From contig NC_064656.1 of the NCBI RefSeq assembly GCF_001723175.1, positions 2,356,001 to 2,420,000 of the forward strand: DNA of 64,000 nt. The letters are read 5' to 3'. The first letter of the stretch is position 1, and each line of letters begins with the position of its first letter. Under the pieces are notes generated by a model. It did not search any database. It was given only the letters and a program-made list of their open reading frames with translations, and had not been told where the DNA came from. The position numbers and the translations under genes are program-made. This document shows positions 21,831-35,643 of the stretch, piece by piece. The DNA comes from Penicillium oxalicum. Lineage: Eukaryota > Ascomycota > Eurotiomycetes > Eurotiales > Aspergillaceae.

Positions 21831-22741
21831 CACCTCCTCTCCATCAAGTCTCGTAATCTCCACAAACGAATAAATTCCCCAATACGCTTTCCAATCCACC
21901 CGAGATCCCCATCAAGAACAAAGCCCAGTAACATTGCACATGGTTGACCTTCCGCTTACTGTTGATCCAAAACAAAAGATACTGCGTTTTGGCCTGAGAG
22001 TAAGTCCAGCCTAAAGACCCATTCATGGCAATTTATTATCCATCATATTGAATCGAGTTGGAGATTGAGCTCAAGCTCCAGCTGGGTGCTATGTGGTTTG
22101 ATTATGGGGTTTTCTGGGCCGGATCAAGTGTCCAATAGAGAAGGAAGGGTGGTTGTGGATTGAATTGCGAGCATATGACCAGGTGACGGTCTTGGTTTTG
22201 GAAGGTTTAATAGAAATAGTTACATTTGAGGGGGCTGCTGCAAGTGAAGAGTACCTTGGGAAGGGAGAGAGGGGGTGGAGGTTGGTCATCGTGTATTGCT
22301 GGCTTCCAATTTTCCAGATATATCTGCATATGGCAAGAGTCTAGTGAGATGAGCCTGGAATCTCGATGCTCCCACGAGTTCTTCCCTGTCGCCCGCCATT
22401 TGTTCTGGTAAACTATGGTCATCAACTCCATGGAACTGACGTGAAAAGGAAGAGTGCTTCCAAGTGGACAGAGGTCAGGTTTATGAACCGATGAATCTTA
22501 CACGTACTACAGCCATGGGATCAACAGAATCGGACACTTCAAAAAAAGATATCTCGTGTTGAATTTTGTTCTTACGATATCATGAGAATGCGGACCACGA
22601 TTCAGACTCACGGTCCAGCGGAGACTTGTTTCAGGGGACCGTCGCTATGCACGCTGGCAAGTAGGTAAAAGGAAGAAAAGGAGAAAGAAAAAAAGAAGGG
22701 AAAGCTCAGACGCTGATACGTCACCGCCCCAAGTCCGTCGA
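21831..22741. other. Intergenic, no supported gene
   Basis: Downstream of the minus-strand phosphoesterase. No frame with coding character. An A/G-rich patch at 22670-22700 lies in its 3' region. Confidence 0.5.
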
Positions 22742-23881
22742 TTACAACTCAATCACTCGCGGAGGATTCTTGAGTTTGCCACTATCCCCATACATGCATG
22801 CAGCATTTACCATCCAGCTTCCATCGAGTGTTTCGCCGCCCCAGACGCGGGACCAGACCACTCCCAGGATACCATAGATCACCACCCGCGCCGCGTCCAT
22901 CCAGGCCGACAAGTCGAACAAGTCCCGCATCATTCTCGTGAGTGCAACGAAACGCGCTTCCTTTGCGCGTGACCGCCTGGACGCACAGAGCCGCTCCCAT
23001 GCCCGCTGGGCCTCATCCCAAAAGACGGGCTCCCGGCCAGAGGAATTATGGATGTGGCCGAAGACGTGCAGCGCGGGGCGGACGCGCCAGGCCTCAGCGA
23101 GGAGGCTGGGACAGCCGGTTGAAAAGACGGGAGACATGTCAAGATGTGCCTGTGGCGGGGTATGCGTGACGAGAATGTCTGTCTCGGCAGGGATGGTGCG
23201 AGACCACGCGTCATGGTGCGGTGGGTAGGTGAAAGCGTGTTCAGGACCGAAGGGAACGAGGGCTGGTATCTGCGGAGCGCCGTAGATGGTGAGCTCGCGA
23301 GGACGAGAGGGCATCAATGATGCAGCAGCGGCGGACGAGGGAGAGGCGGCGGAAAGGTCGGATGCCGTGCTTGGTGGAAAAGAGAGAGTTACAGCGCTGT
23401 GCTGCAGGTAATGGATGTCGCCCCAGTCAATGCGCGAAGGAGCTGTGATCTCGTCGAGGGAGCGGATGGAAGCGGTGGAGGAAGAGACGGCGGCAAAGGA
23501 TGAGGCGGAGGACTGGTCCTCACGGTCTTCTTCGAGGCGTGATCGCGCATCAAAGTAACTGTCATGGTTGCCGCAGATGACGACTTTTTGAGGATGGGGA
23601 AGGGATCGCAACCAGTCAACTGCCGCTTGGATTTCACGGACGGAGCCATCATTGGCGAGGTCGCCAGCATGGATCAAAAGGTCACCGTCGGGCACTTCGG
23701 GCCATTCAAGCGTATGGGTGTCCGAGATACAGACCACGCGGATGGGTTTCGCATGCGGTGGTGGGAGTCGCGGGGGGCCACGGAGGTGAAGCAAGGCGCG
23801 GTGAACAGGATACAGCAGCGCGAGAAGTGGGGACGCAATGAAATAGTCTGGCAACGGACGACGATGGTAGGGATTAGACAT
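22742..23881 (-). CDS. Calcineurin-like metallophosphoesterase (MPPED-type)
   Basis: Single exon, 379 residues from the ATG at 23881 (MSNPYHRR). The frame stays open upstream to 24253, but those 124 codons lack conserved character. Metal-binding motifs occur in order: SDTH with D54 and H56, GDLANDG at 73-79, GNHD at 104-107, then VTHTPP and GHIHN in the C-terminal half. This is the two-metal phosphoesterase fold, closest by motif layout to the MPPED1/2-like group common in fungi. An N-terminal hydrophobic segment (about 12-33) and a hydrophobic C-terminal stretch (VVIYGILGVVW) suggest membrane association. A Ser/Glu-rich insertion follows GNHD. Substrate cannot be read from sequence; phosphomonoesters or cyclic nucleotides are possible. 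Confidence 0.88.
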   Translation of the reverse strand: MSNPYHRRPLPDYFIASPLLALLYPVHRALLHLRGPPRLPPPHAKPIRVVCISDTHTLEWPEVPDGDLLIHAGDLANDGSVREIQAAVDWLRSLPHPQKVVICGNHDSYFDARSRLEEDREDQSSASSFAAVSSSTASIRSLDEITAPSRIDWGDIHYLQHSAVTLSFPPSTASDLSAASPSSAAAASLMPSRPRELTIYGAPQIPALVPFGPEHAFTYPPHHDAWSRTIPAETDILVTHTPPQAHLDMSPVFSTGCPSLLAEAWRVRPALHVFGHIHNSSGREPVFWDEAQRAWERLCASRRSRAKEARFVALTRMMRDLFDLSAWMDAARVVIYGILGVVWSRVWGGETLDGSWMVNAACMYGDSGKLKNPPRVIEL

Positions 23882-25776
23882 GGTGAGCAAGGTGGTTCTA
23901 CAGAGGACAGTGGTGACCTCCGTTCGACAGTGTAGGGTCGAGCAGGGTCGGTCCAGGTCCTGGCGCGGTGCTGTAGAATAGTTGGGAGTTGAGCTGTTAG
24001 CGCAGTCGAGAACACCGTTGAGATCGGTTAAAGTTCCACTCCGTCGGAGAATTCGGGAAGTGACATCAGACCCCCAGCTGGGGAAAGCGGGATGCCATGT
24101 ACCGAGTCTACCGACAGCTCTGGCTGGAGGCTGCCTGGATAGACTGATTTGCCGGACAGTGTGGGAGCACTCGTAGTCATGACTGTGACACCATGTGCTT
24201 CCCCCTGCTACCTTTGCGTACCGATGGCAGATTGCTTGAATCAGATCATACAAGACTACTGGAAGCCTGTCTGAGCTCGTGAAGTTGTGTGGTGAAAGTA
24301 TTAAGCAAGCAATACGAGTAGTACGGGCTTACTAGGTGTAGATTGCTTTACTAGTACGTAGAGCAGGGTACTTCCAGGCGGCATGCGAACCTCCACGATG
24401 TGCGCAAGGTGAGTGAACAAGAATACAAGCTGCCAATGGGACTTTTTTGAGATCAATTTACATAGCTTGGCTTCCATCTGGACCTCGGTGCATGAGAATC
24501 ATTGAAAATGGAATCAGGGCATTCTCTAACTCTCTGACAAACAATATAGATAGGCTCTAGGCATCTCTCCTTGACTGCAGTGACCGACTCTCATAGTTCA
24601 GACCTCTCAGGAACCGGAGACTTCAACATTTGGGTGAGTGACTCGAGATTCAAAGCCCGGTACGACAGAAAAGAAAAGCCTGGCTCTACCTACTGATTCC
24701 TTGTAGATAATTTGATAAAATAGGCGACTGTGAATTTCCAGCATCTTGTCAATTCTCTTCCCTCGCGGCTCATCAGGCCAAGACCATCATACAGATACGT
24801 AGGCTGTCAGTCCAACAGTGGCATCGCACTCTGTCCAAGTAAACAGCTACTAAAAAGGATTTTTGAGGTACTTGTCTCGGCTGCATGCCCTCATTCTTCA
24901 GGCGGGAAGGGGTCTCTACTGTCGGGTACACGGTGCAGCCCGGTTGGAATTGGACCCTCGCCGCCGATCGAGTCCAGAGTCCCGATCTCCCACCGAATGG
25001 GCTCAGGCCCATGACGGTGCCCAAGGCCACGATCATATGCAGCTCAGTGGTCCACGACGGTCGAGCAGAGATCTGAGAGTGTGATTAAATACAATCACTT
25101 GGTCCGGGTCGGATGCATGTCTTCGACCCAACTTACCTCCCCTCAGAGCGGCGTCCAGATTGTATAGAGAGTACACCCTCGAAGGCCCCCCCCCCCCCCC
25201 CCCCGACCCGATCAGATCAGGACCGAAACTTTGCTGCTCACGCCGATGGTGGATGGAGCTTCTGCTGTTCTGTTCCTTGGCTGCAGAATCTCTTGACCTT
25301 GCTTTGGTGTTCCTCCTCACTCTTCAACAGCGTTTGCCACATCCGTCGCCGCATACACAACCCAAAGTCACCCAACGACTGGCTGCTGCTTCCGGAACCA
25401 CGCTTTACGGGCTCACACTTCTCTTAGTGCTTCCACGTCTCCAACCTTTTTCCCCTCCTTGATCTCACCCAATTTCATCGCCGGTATTCCGTGGTGCTCA
25501 TCAGTTCCATCACCGTTGTGAAGAGCTCTCTCTCACTCTCTCTCTCCCTTTCCTCCTCTCTTTTTCTCTCTGTGCCGGGATTTTCTCTGCCTCCATATTG
25601 CTGCAGCCGGTTGATTGACATCAGTCCAACTTCCCGCAGTTGCAGTTTGGGCCCCTCTTCGCCGCGCACCGCCCTCAATTCTCTGTCGTCGCAACCAACC
25701 ACCTCCCATTCCGGTGCCCCGCCTCTCGCTCTCTTCCAGCTGTGGTCCCTCCCCGACCTGCTTTCTTCTCCGCATC
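23882..25776. other. Divergent intergenic region (phosphoesterase/kinase promoters)
   Basis: Holds two outward promoters. The kinase side is CT-rich (25500-25575) with many T/C blocks up to 25776. A C19 run lies at 25186-25204. No protein gene is supported. Confidence 0.5.
25186..25204 (+). repeat. C19 homopolymer
   Basis: Nineteen consecutive C about 570 bp upstream of the kinase start. Likely length-variable. Confidence 0.9.
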
Positions 25777-28039
<2,263 letters not shown>

Positions 28040-28846
28040 CGGGGCTGTCCGTGAAGTGAAATGAGATTTATCGTATTTTGGCGATTTTTCCTTTCTCTGT
28101 GATCATTTTTTGTTCGGATTTCTACTCGACCTCTTCTTCTTCTCCATTTTCTTTCTCTCTCTGGCCTTTCTCCCACCGTCACACTTCCCTTGCCATTCCC
28201 CCTCCTTATCAATGTTTGACTGGCCAGTGCTTGAGACGGGGCGGTTCGTTGAAGGCGCTTTGGCTTGCTGGACGGTCTCATTTGCTGCCTTTGGTTTCTT
28301 CTTTCTCACCCCCTTTCCATCCATCCCTCCCCATACACATTCAAACCCTGCTTTTCCTCACTTTATCTACCTGTCTACCAACAGTCATGAATTGTAAGTT
28401 GTCATGAAACCTTTCCTTTCTCGATCTCTGAAATGTATGCAAAATCGTGGCGGCTTAACTGCTTGATTTCCTCCTTGTCTGCTCCGTCTTGTCGATCCCG
28501 CGCTGTTCTTCTCCTCTTTGATGCGTGTTGGATTGTTGCCAGAGTGAGGTAAATGGGAACAATAGTGGTGACTGAGACCAAGTGCAATTGTCTCCATCTT
28601 CTTCCACTGATCCTCGCATGTCTTTCGTTCACGTACTTGATGACTATAGAATTGCATCGTCCACTTGGATCATCTCAATTGTTGTACAATTGTTGTAGGT
28701 GTAGGGGCGCTAACGATGAGCTCGAAGCCTCTCTACTGACGGCTGCTGTAGCAGCGCAGTAATCAAAAGGCGGATCCGGCATCCCCCCGCAGCCTCACTG
28801 CTACACGCAGTAACGCGCAGCAGCAGGACTACGGCCCTCCCATGAA
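28040..28846. other. Convergent 3' region, no gene
   Basis: T/C-rich DNA between the stops of the kinase and the alkyltransferase-like gene. Only short overlapping frames are present. Confidence 0.6.
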
Positions 28847-29474
28847 TCATTGCCCATTCTCGTCTGCTGCCTCGTCGTCATCCTGCTCTTCCTCGCTAGG
28901 CAATCGACTCGGGAACCAGCCATACTGCGAGACATCGATGTAAATCTCCCCCATGCTGTCCCTGGTCACCTCGACGCCTTCCTGGATGAGGGCTTCTGCC
29001 TGGCGCTCTGCGCTACCGGGGCCGCTTTGGAAATATGAAATTGGATTAGCCGAGTTTCCGAGTTGAAACCGCCGAGACCCAGCTCGAAGGGTGCATCCTT
29101 CAAGATGTGTTTGGGTTGCTGAGTCTTGTAATGCCTACCGGTGAGAGATCATGCCCTTGGCGTTGATGACTCGTTGCCATGGAACGTTACTGGAGTTGAA
29201 GTGGGCACCACTTTCGGCACTGGGTAGGGACTTAAGGCATACTCCTACCTGCCGGGGACGTTGAGCTACAGTTCAGATGTACGTTATTGATTTGAAAAAA
29301 AGTCAATTTGCCAACGAACTTCTAAGAGCGAGTGATGAAACTGTTGAATAGGTACCTACGTTCATCGAGGAGCAGCGCGATATGCCCATACGAAGTGACC
29401 TTGCCATGAGGTATCTCCTGGACCGCGGCATAGACGGCATTTGCCCACCACTCTGCTTCTTCGGAACGGGGCAT
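28847..29474 (-). CDS. Alkyltransferase-like DNA repair protein (Atl1 type)
   Basis: Binds O6-alkylguanine in DNA without repairing it and flags the lesion for nucleotide excision repair. Exons 29474-29360, 29265-29139, 29024-28847 give 139 residues. The DNA-binding domain of O6-methylguanine-DNA methyltransferases is clear: AAVQEIPHGKVTSYGHIA, then RPRQVGVCLK with the helix-turn-helix Arg finger (probably R43), then NVPWQRVINAKG. Trp68 replaces the acceptor Cys of the PCHR motif, the hallmark of alkyltransferase-like proteins, so no methyl transfer is expected. The C-terminus (EGVEVTRDSMGEIYIDVSQYGW) aligns with the end of fission-yeast Atl1, followed by an acidic tail. It starts at the first ATG, 304 bp from the divergent Bud13 gene. 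Confidence 0.93.
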
Positions 29475-29778
29475 TAGACTGGAGTCAGGTTGTCTTTGAT
29501 AGGGCGAAAAAAATAGGTTTCTTTTCAAGATCTTCTTCGAATAGGACGAACGATCGATCGATCTGTGACAAATCAGCTTTTGCTTAGTAGTAGTTCAGGC
29601 ATCTGATAAGAGATCCATACAAGCAGGATGCTCAACACTGTTCGGGTAAACATACCTCCGGTTATCGATAAAGTCCCAACTCAATATACAGCAGCTGGTC
29701 AGGCTCATCCACCTTTCCACGAGTCCTGCCGCTGGGCCATCGTCCGTCCCACTTGTGCATCGTTCAACGCCAACAATC
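29475..29778. promoter_or_regulatory. Shared divergent promoter region (alkyltransferase-like / Bud13)
   Basis: 304 bp between two divergent ATGs. It contains CGATCGATCGATC near 29550 (a self-complementary CGAT repeat) and no obvious TATA box. That both genes use it is inferred from position only. Confidence 0.5.
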
Positions 29779-30798
29779 ATGCCGGGCTCACTGGCAGACT
29801 ACCTCGCCAAAAACTACCTCAACGCAGATCCCGCGCCCGAGCGACCAAAAAAGAAGCGTAAGAAGACCAAAATCGCAGACTCGGCGGAGTCGGGCCTGAT
29901 CATCGCCGACGATGACGCTCCCGTCTTCGGAAATGCCCGCCCCCTTGAAGACGACGAATACAAACCTTCCATCGACACCTCCATAACGAGCGCCGAGTTC
30001 CGCCGTGCAAAAAAATCAAGTTGGAAGACTATTGGAGGGCAACCCACCGCGCCGCCAAAAGATTCGGACCAAGCAGCCGCCGATGCAATCCTTGCCTCTG
30101 CTGCCGCGGAACGAGCCGCCAGACAAGCGGATAACGAGGACGATGCGCCCGTGATCGAAAATGCGGACGGGGGTGAGGATGACGGGCCACGCATGGAATC
30201 GGGGGTGCGCGCGGGTCTTCAAACCGCCGCCGACACGGCCGCTATGGTCAAGGCGCAAGAACGACGCAAGAAAGCGGAAGAGGCACTCTATCGAGATCCA
30301 GCGGCGGTGGATGCGAAATCTCAAGAAACGATCTACCGTGACGCGTCCGGTCGCATCATCAATGTGCAGATGAAGCGCGCAGAAGCCCGGCGGGCCGAGG
30401 CGGAGAAGAAAGCGAAAGAGGAGGCTGCTCGTGAAGCTCTCATGGGTGATGTCCAACGGCAGCAGCGCGAATTGCGAAAACAAGAACTACAAGATATCCG
30501 AGCCATGCCTGTTGCAAGGGGCATCGAGGATGAAGCGCTGAATGACGAGCTGAAGGATGCAGCGCGGTGGAATGATCCCGCCGCACAGTTCTTGACGCAG
30601 AAGAAAGGTCCCGGCGCGAGTGTTTCAGGGAAGCCCTTGTACAAGGGCTCGTTCCAGCCCAATCGATATGGCATTCGTCCCGGACATCGGTGGGACGGTG
30701 TAGACCGATCGACTGGGTTTGAGAAGGAGTGGTTTGCTGCGAGGAACAAAAAGAGTCGGTTTGAGGCTCTTGAGTATCAGTGGCAGATGGATGAGTAG
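29779..30798 (+). CDS. BUD13: Pre-mRNA-splicing factor Bud13/Cwc26 (RES complex)
   Basis: Bud13 is the scaffold of the RES complex (with Pml1 and Snu17), which binds the activated spliceosome and aids splicing and retention of unspliced RNA in the nucleus. Single exon, 339 residues. Typical features in order: short N-terminal [11 protein letters not shown], Lys-rich block KKKRKKTK, acidic middle, long Ala/Glu/Lys/Arg-rich helix around [14 protein letters not shown], and the conserved C-terminal segment ending [31 protein letters not shown], and EYQWQMDE at the stop. The ATG at 29779 is the first in frame; eight open codons before it lack an ATG. Confidence 0.95.
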   Translation: MPGSLADYLAKNYLNADPAPERPKKKRKKTKIADSAESGLIIADDDAPVFGNARPLEDDEYKPSIDTSITSAEFRRAKKSSWKTIGGQPTAPPKDSDQAAADAILASAAAERAARQADNEDDAPVIENADGGEDDGPRMESGVRAGLQTAADTAAMVKAQERRKKAEEALYRDPAAVDAKSQETIYRDASGRIINVQMKRAEARRAEAEKKAKEEAAREALMGDVQRQQRELRKQELQDIRAMPVARGIEDEALNDELKDAARWNDPAAQFLTQKKGPGASVSGKPLYKGSFQPNRYGIRPGHRWDGVDRSTGFEKEWFAARNKKSRFEALEYQWQMDE

Positions 30799-31398
30799 AG
30801 CGCTGCGACTTTTTACATGGGGAGTTACTTTTGTAATGTGGGATGGAGTACTGCATCATGATGGAGTTTTGCAGTTGTTTCTACAGGCGCTGGCGCCCTT
30901 TTACTGTGGTCGATCAAAATCTGTTGACGATCAAAACAAATTCATTTCATCCAAAATATCTACTTGAGCTGTTTGAGGGGGGTTTTTTTCGTATCCATCA
31001 TGTAGGAATTGATCATCGTAGTCCGTGGAGCTCCGCACTGGCCCATGGTGAGCCGAAAGCTATACACAGCGTTGGCTTCGTAGATAAGGCAAGGGAGGAG
31101 ATTGTGTCAGGACTACTGGGCCGCTTCAGATAATACTACCATTCAGGGGACATCACATTCCTCACTTCAATTTCAGAGCGACTGAACTTGTCACTAGATC
31201 TCAAAGCAGCGGGTTGACCAAGTCACGTTTTGTGGTAAACCAGCTGTCTGGCCGAGGCCATCCTTTGCCACTTCCGCCCATGGTTGCTCCGCAGGGTTCT
31301 GTTTACAGCTTGACCCAAACAAAAAAAAACTTCCCACTCCACCATCCCGCTTTCTTGAGCTTCGTCCCCAGATTGCCGCAAATCGAGCTGTCAAGGCG
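30799..31398. other. Intergenic between Bud13 and Brl1-like genes
   Basis: 600 bp with no supported gene. Contains the Bud13 3' end and the next promoter, with a short A9 run near 31321. Confidence 0.6.
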
Positions 31399-32947
31399 AT
31401 GAACTCACGCAACGAAGCTGGCGGGGTCATCCCCATGGACTACGAGTGGCATGGTGGGAGCTCTGGGCCGGTGGACTTTACTTCGCCCTTTTCGCAAGTT
31501 CGCAAGCAACCTCAACCAGACAACAAGAAGCGTAGGTTCTGGACAATGACCGTTTCTGTTCCTTCCAACTTGCGACACGGTCTCATTCGCTGACTCTTTC
31601 TCATAGGATCACATCAGGCCTTTGAGTCTCCTGAAAAGCCATCCATACCCGCACTTCGTCCCCCGAACTCCCAATCGTCCTTCCTCTTCTCCCCGACGCG
31701 GCAACAGACATCTACTCCATCTCAGTCATCTATCTTTGGACAACCAGCCTTTACGACGCCACGCAAGCTTGAAGTGGACTTCTCGTCCGGTGCGGAGAAC
31801 TTCTCCTCCCCCGAAGCGGCGGATAACGAGGAAACACCGGAGCCACAAACCAAGAGCGTACGGCGCAATTCATTGTTCAACCAATACGGCCGGTTTGCGC
31901 CCAGTCCGGGGAGAGGGGAGATTCCGCGCAAGGTACTCTATTCTCAGAGCGCCGCTCGCAAAGTACAAAAGCGGCGGACACGGGACAGGGCGATTGGGAG
32001 GAAAGTCCGACTGGAGGACGACTACGAGGACGATGAAAGCGACAGGCCCAGCAGCAGTGAAGGACGAGCAGAAAAGAGAGGAAAGATGAAGAAGGCCGAC
32101 TCACCGCCGGTTCCAGCCCAGTCCGAGTCGGCAAAAATCGGCTTCTTCAAGCAGCTGTTGACTCTCCTGGAGGAGCATCCCAACGTCCCGGCCATCCTAT
32201 CCTGGTGGGCGCAGCTGGTCGTGAACTTGTCGCTGTTCTCCCTCGCCGTGTGGATGGTGTTTTCGGTCGTCTCCGAAATTCGCAACGAGTTCGACGCCGT
32301 GGCTAGCAAGGAGATGGATGCGATCTTACACAATATTGCAGAGTGCATGCAACGATACGAGGACAACAAATGCGCGGCGGGGAATCTGGTACCAGGTTTG
32401 ATCCCAATCTGCGCCGCGGACAGAAAATGCATGGATACGGATCCCACCCATGTGAGACGGGCCATGCTTTCCGCCAGAACGATGGCTCAGATCATCGATA
32501 GCTTCATTGAGCCGATTTCATGGAAAGCGATTGTAAGACTGCCTTTCTATCCCCGCTTATTCGGACCTTGCTAACCGCTTGTCCTGTTTCTCCCGGTAGA
32601 TCATCTTCCTCGCCACCATCGGCACGGTAGCATGGGCCAGTAACTGGTCCTTCCGCTCCTTCAGAAAAAACCGTTTGAACCAAGGCTATCCACAGCACGA
32701 CTACCCTCCTCCGCCTACATATAACCCCAACATGCACGGACAGCCACTCCATCTCCAACAAAATGCTGCATACGGCTTCTATACCCAGCAGGAATCTCCA
32801 ACCAAGAATTACAAGGAGAGAGAAGATGGTCCCTTGCTTTTGGAAAACACTCGACCCATGGACTTTGTCACGGAGCGCTCACGCGAACGAGAGAGTCATC
32901 TTCGCACACCGAGTCCTTCCAAGAGGATGCATCGGCAATTTGCCTAG
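31399..32947 (+). CDS. Brl1/Brr6-family nuclear envelope protein
   Basis: Integral nuclear-envelope protein that helps nuclear pore assembly and membrane lipid balance. Exons 31399-31531, 31607-32532, 32600-32947 give 468 residues. A long hydrophilic, Ser/Pro-rich N-terminal half is followed by the defining domain: a transmembrane helix (VNLSLFSLAVWMVFSVVS), a lumenal loop with four cysteines (C291, C300, C313, C319) known in the family to form two disulfides, then a second helix (IIFLATIGTVAWASNW). The C-terminal tail is Pro/Tyr/Gln-rich. The second intron falls just before the second helix; both introns are under 80 nt and keep frame. Fungi may carry Brr6 and Brl1 separately or as one protein; I cannot decide which this is. 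Confidence 0.9.
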
Positions 32948-34006
32948 TCTTACAACTCAATCACGGGCCTGGCGTCTTTCATTTTTCATTTTTTTTCTTC
33001 CAATTTCTTTCATCTCTTTCGCGGGTGTATTCATTTGTCCCACGCTTCGGGGCCGTGGGGAAATCGCCTTATTAGGTTAGGTTGAGGCCGGATGGAGTCA
33101 CTTGAAACACATCATTTACAACCCATTCTTCCACAATGTCCTGAAACCCACGACAAACTTCCGGTTTTCCGAGGCTTGACGACTCCCTTCCTTGTGACTC
33201 CTCCCCAACTGGTTTACTGTAGTCGGTATCCAGGTCAAAAGTAGACTTTTGGATGAAAGCATTCTTCTCGCGAAATTTCAGGCAACGCTACCAGTTATAA
33301 ATTGACGTGCAACCTATTACCTGCTACATGGATATATTTCCGTACTTCCAGCCTTGGCCCTTGGTGGCTGTGGGCACCTTACTCGAAGGACCAGTTGGAA
33401 CTGATCTACCTTGTGACCGGGCGGACACTGGTCGTGATTGGGTATCTTTCTGTGTATTTGAGCTTGTGTACTTGAGCTTGTGTATAGGTACATCCATTTA
33501 GGAGGAATAGGTTTCCATCTATAGGTTTTGCTCCCTGGCGTGAAAGGGATAAGGGGCAGTGGAGTGGTCCATCCATGATGAGACGTCACGAACGAAGCCA
33601 TTTGATGTTCGTACCCATTTTACATTCCAATATTTGGATTACTTCGGAGGAACCACTCTTGAAGGGAAAAGCGAGCGATCGACGCATGGTCACAATTGAA
33701 AAAGAAGGGCAATGAACTTGTTAAAGGAATCTCCATGGATATAAACAGCAATTATGTTCCCCTCGGATGATTCGGATAAAGCTACTGCTGTCAATAATTT
33801 CCACGACTGATGTGGTAACCATGACCAGTCTCTTTGTACACTTGTATTTGAATTCGTTTGTGCGGGTGGAAATATATACATCACTACCGTCCACCGTGCA
33901 TATCGACGATGATCAAACAGAATCGAAAGAGCATCCCACAACATGCGGCAATGGGGACCAAATGGGATATAAGCAATACAAACAAGAGGCACACCTAATT
34001 CATGCA
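32948..34006. other. Convergent 3' regions, no gene
   Basis: About 1 kb between converging genes. A repeated TGTGTATTTGAGCTTGTGTACTTGAGCTTGTGTA-like stretch lies at 33452-33485. No coding frame is convincing. Confidence 0.55.
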
Positions 34007-35643
34007 CTACAACTTGGCCTTTTCACTGAATCGAGGAGCTTGAAGCGGATCATATGCCCGCAAACCAAGCGTATCCGATGGAATGCTCCCGGCATGGCCA
34101 CTCATCAATCCGCGTGTATCCAGGAAACTCGGGTTCAGGTCTTCGATCCGAGTTGCTCCAATCAGACGCATGTTCATCTCCATCTCATCCTTGAGGAGTT
34201 GCATCGCGCGGTTGACACCGTCAACTCCGTACGCGGACATGGCGTACAGGAAAGGTCGACCGATACCGACGCCCTTGGCACCGAGACACAGGGCCTTGAG
34301 GATGTCTGTGGCACGACGGACACCGCCGTCAACATATACTTCAATGCGCTTGTCCCAGCCGCGCTCGCGGAGCGCGGGCATAACTTCAGCGAGGACCTCG
34401 ATACCGGAACGAGCAGTCTCGAGTTGGCGACCGCCGTGGTTGGAGAGGACGACGCCGTCCACGCCAGCTTCCACGGCACGGAGAACGTCCTCGACGCATT
34501 GAACACCCTTCAAGACGATGGGCATCTTGGTGATGCTCTTGAACCAAGGGATATCCTTCCACGATAAGGCCGGATCGATAAAGGAAGAGATTGCACGCGC
34601 GGCACCTTGGGAGCGGTCGATTCCGTCATCGCCCGATTGCACGTTCGATCCAGCGTCGCTGAACTTAGACCGCATGTCCTTTTCCCGACGACCAAGTTGT
34701 GGCGCATCCACCGTGATAAAGAGACCCTTGCATCCACGCTTTTCGGCGTGGGCGACAATCTTCCGCGTGATCTCACGGTCCTTATTCACGTATAGCTGGA
34801 GCCACTGTACTTGGTCGCCTTGTTTGGCGTCCACGATTTCGTCAAAGGAACATGATGCAAGTGTGGGGATCATCTGGATGACATTGTGTTGATGGGCGGC
34901 CCTGGTAAGCACCACTTCACCTTCAGGGTGGCCCAGTTTACCAAGTGCGGTGGCGGTGACATAGAAGGGGATGGAGCAGGGTGTGCCGAGCATAGTCGTG
35001 CTCATATCGACATTCTCCACGTCGACGAGGACGCGAGGTCGGAACCAGATCTTGTGGAAGGCGTGGTGGTTCTCGCGTAGGGTCTGTCGATAGTGTTCTC
35101 ACGATGAGTTCTTTGGGTCCGACAGAAAAAAAAAAACGCAGAGGCTCCAGCAACAGGGGTATCTTACAATTTCATCATCTGCTCCGCTGGAATAGTATGC
35201 CCATCCGGTCTTCTTCATAACTTGCCGCGCGACAGTCTCAAAGTCCATCAAATTGTAGCAAGCTGCAAGCGGGGGCATTCGTTTGATGCGCTCAAGGCGC
35301 TCGGCCTCCTCTGGGTCGACATCCTTCTCTTCTTGCTCGACGGTGCTCATATCGACGCTGCCCAGATGTTTTGACTTATCGAGGTACTTGTCTAGGGTGT
35401 CGGGCGGGTGAATGGGATCGAACTCCTCGGTGGCGTCTTTGCCGGCATATTTTAAGATGATTTTTGAACCGCCGGGGTGTTCTGAACGAAGATCGATTAG
35501 CACTGCACCGTGATGGAAATGGTCCAAGGGTCCGTACCTGGCAAGAATTCTGTAACATCATAGGCTTTGCCGTGTACGATCACCCAGCATGAGTCCTTTG
35601 AATTGTGCTCGGCGACCGCCGCACCAGTCAATTTCTGGGCCAT
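34007..35643 (-). CDS. Cytochrome b5-FMN 2-hydroxyacid dehydrogenase (L-lactate dehydrogenase/cytochrome b2 type)
   Basis: Oxidises L-lactate or another L-2-hydroxyacid, passing electrons through FMN to heme. Exons 35643-35538, 35481-35168, 35083-34007 give 498 residues. The N-terminal cytochrome b5 domain (about 3-80) has the heme-binding motif EHPGG at 36-40 and a distal His in DPIHPP. A linker leads to the TIM-barrel flavin domain (about 115-490) with QLYVN, VDAP, Lys332 in IVLKG, catalytic His356 in SNHGGRQL with Arg359, and the phosphate-binding [10 protein letters not shown] and GIGRPFLY segments. It begins directly with the b5 domain and lacks the long mitochondrial presequence of yeast Cyb2, so it may be cytosolic. 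Substrate among lactate, mandelate or glycolate types is not certain. Confidence 0.93.

Noticed and set aside
21240..21947. Three overlapping frames of 100-235 codons
   Set aside because: All come from a pyrimidine-rich tract that lacks stop codons; products are low-complexity Ser/Leu/Pro/His.
23882..24253. N-terminal extension of the metallophosphoesterase
   Set aside because: The upstream 124 in-frame codons have no conserved character, and an ATG with good local context lies at 23881.
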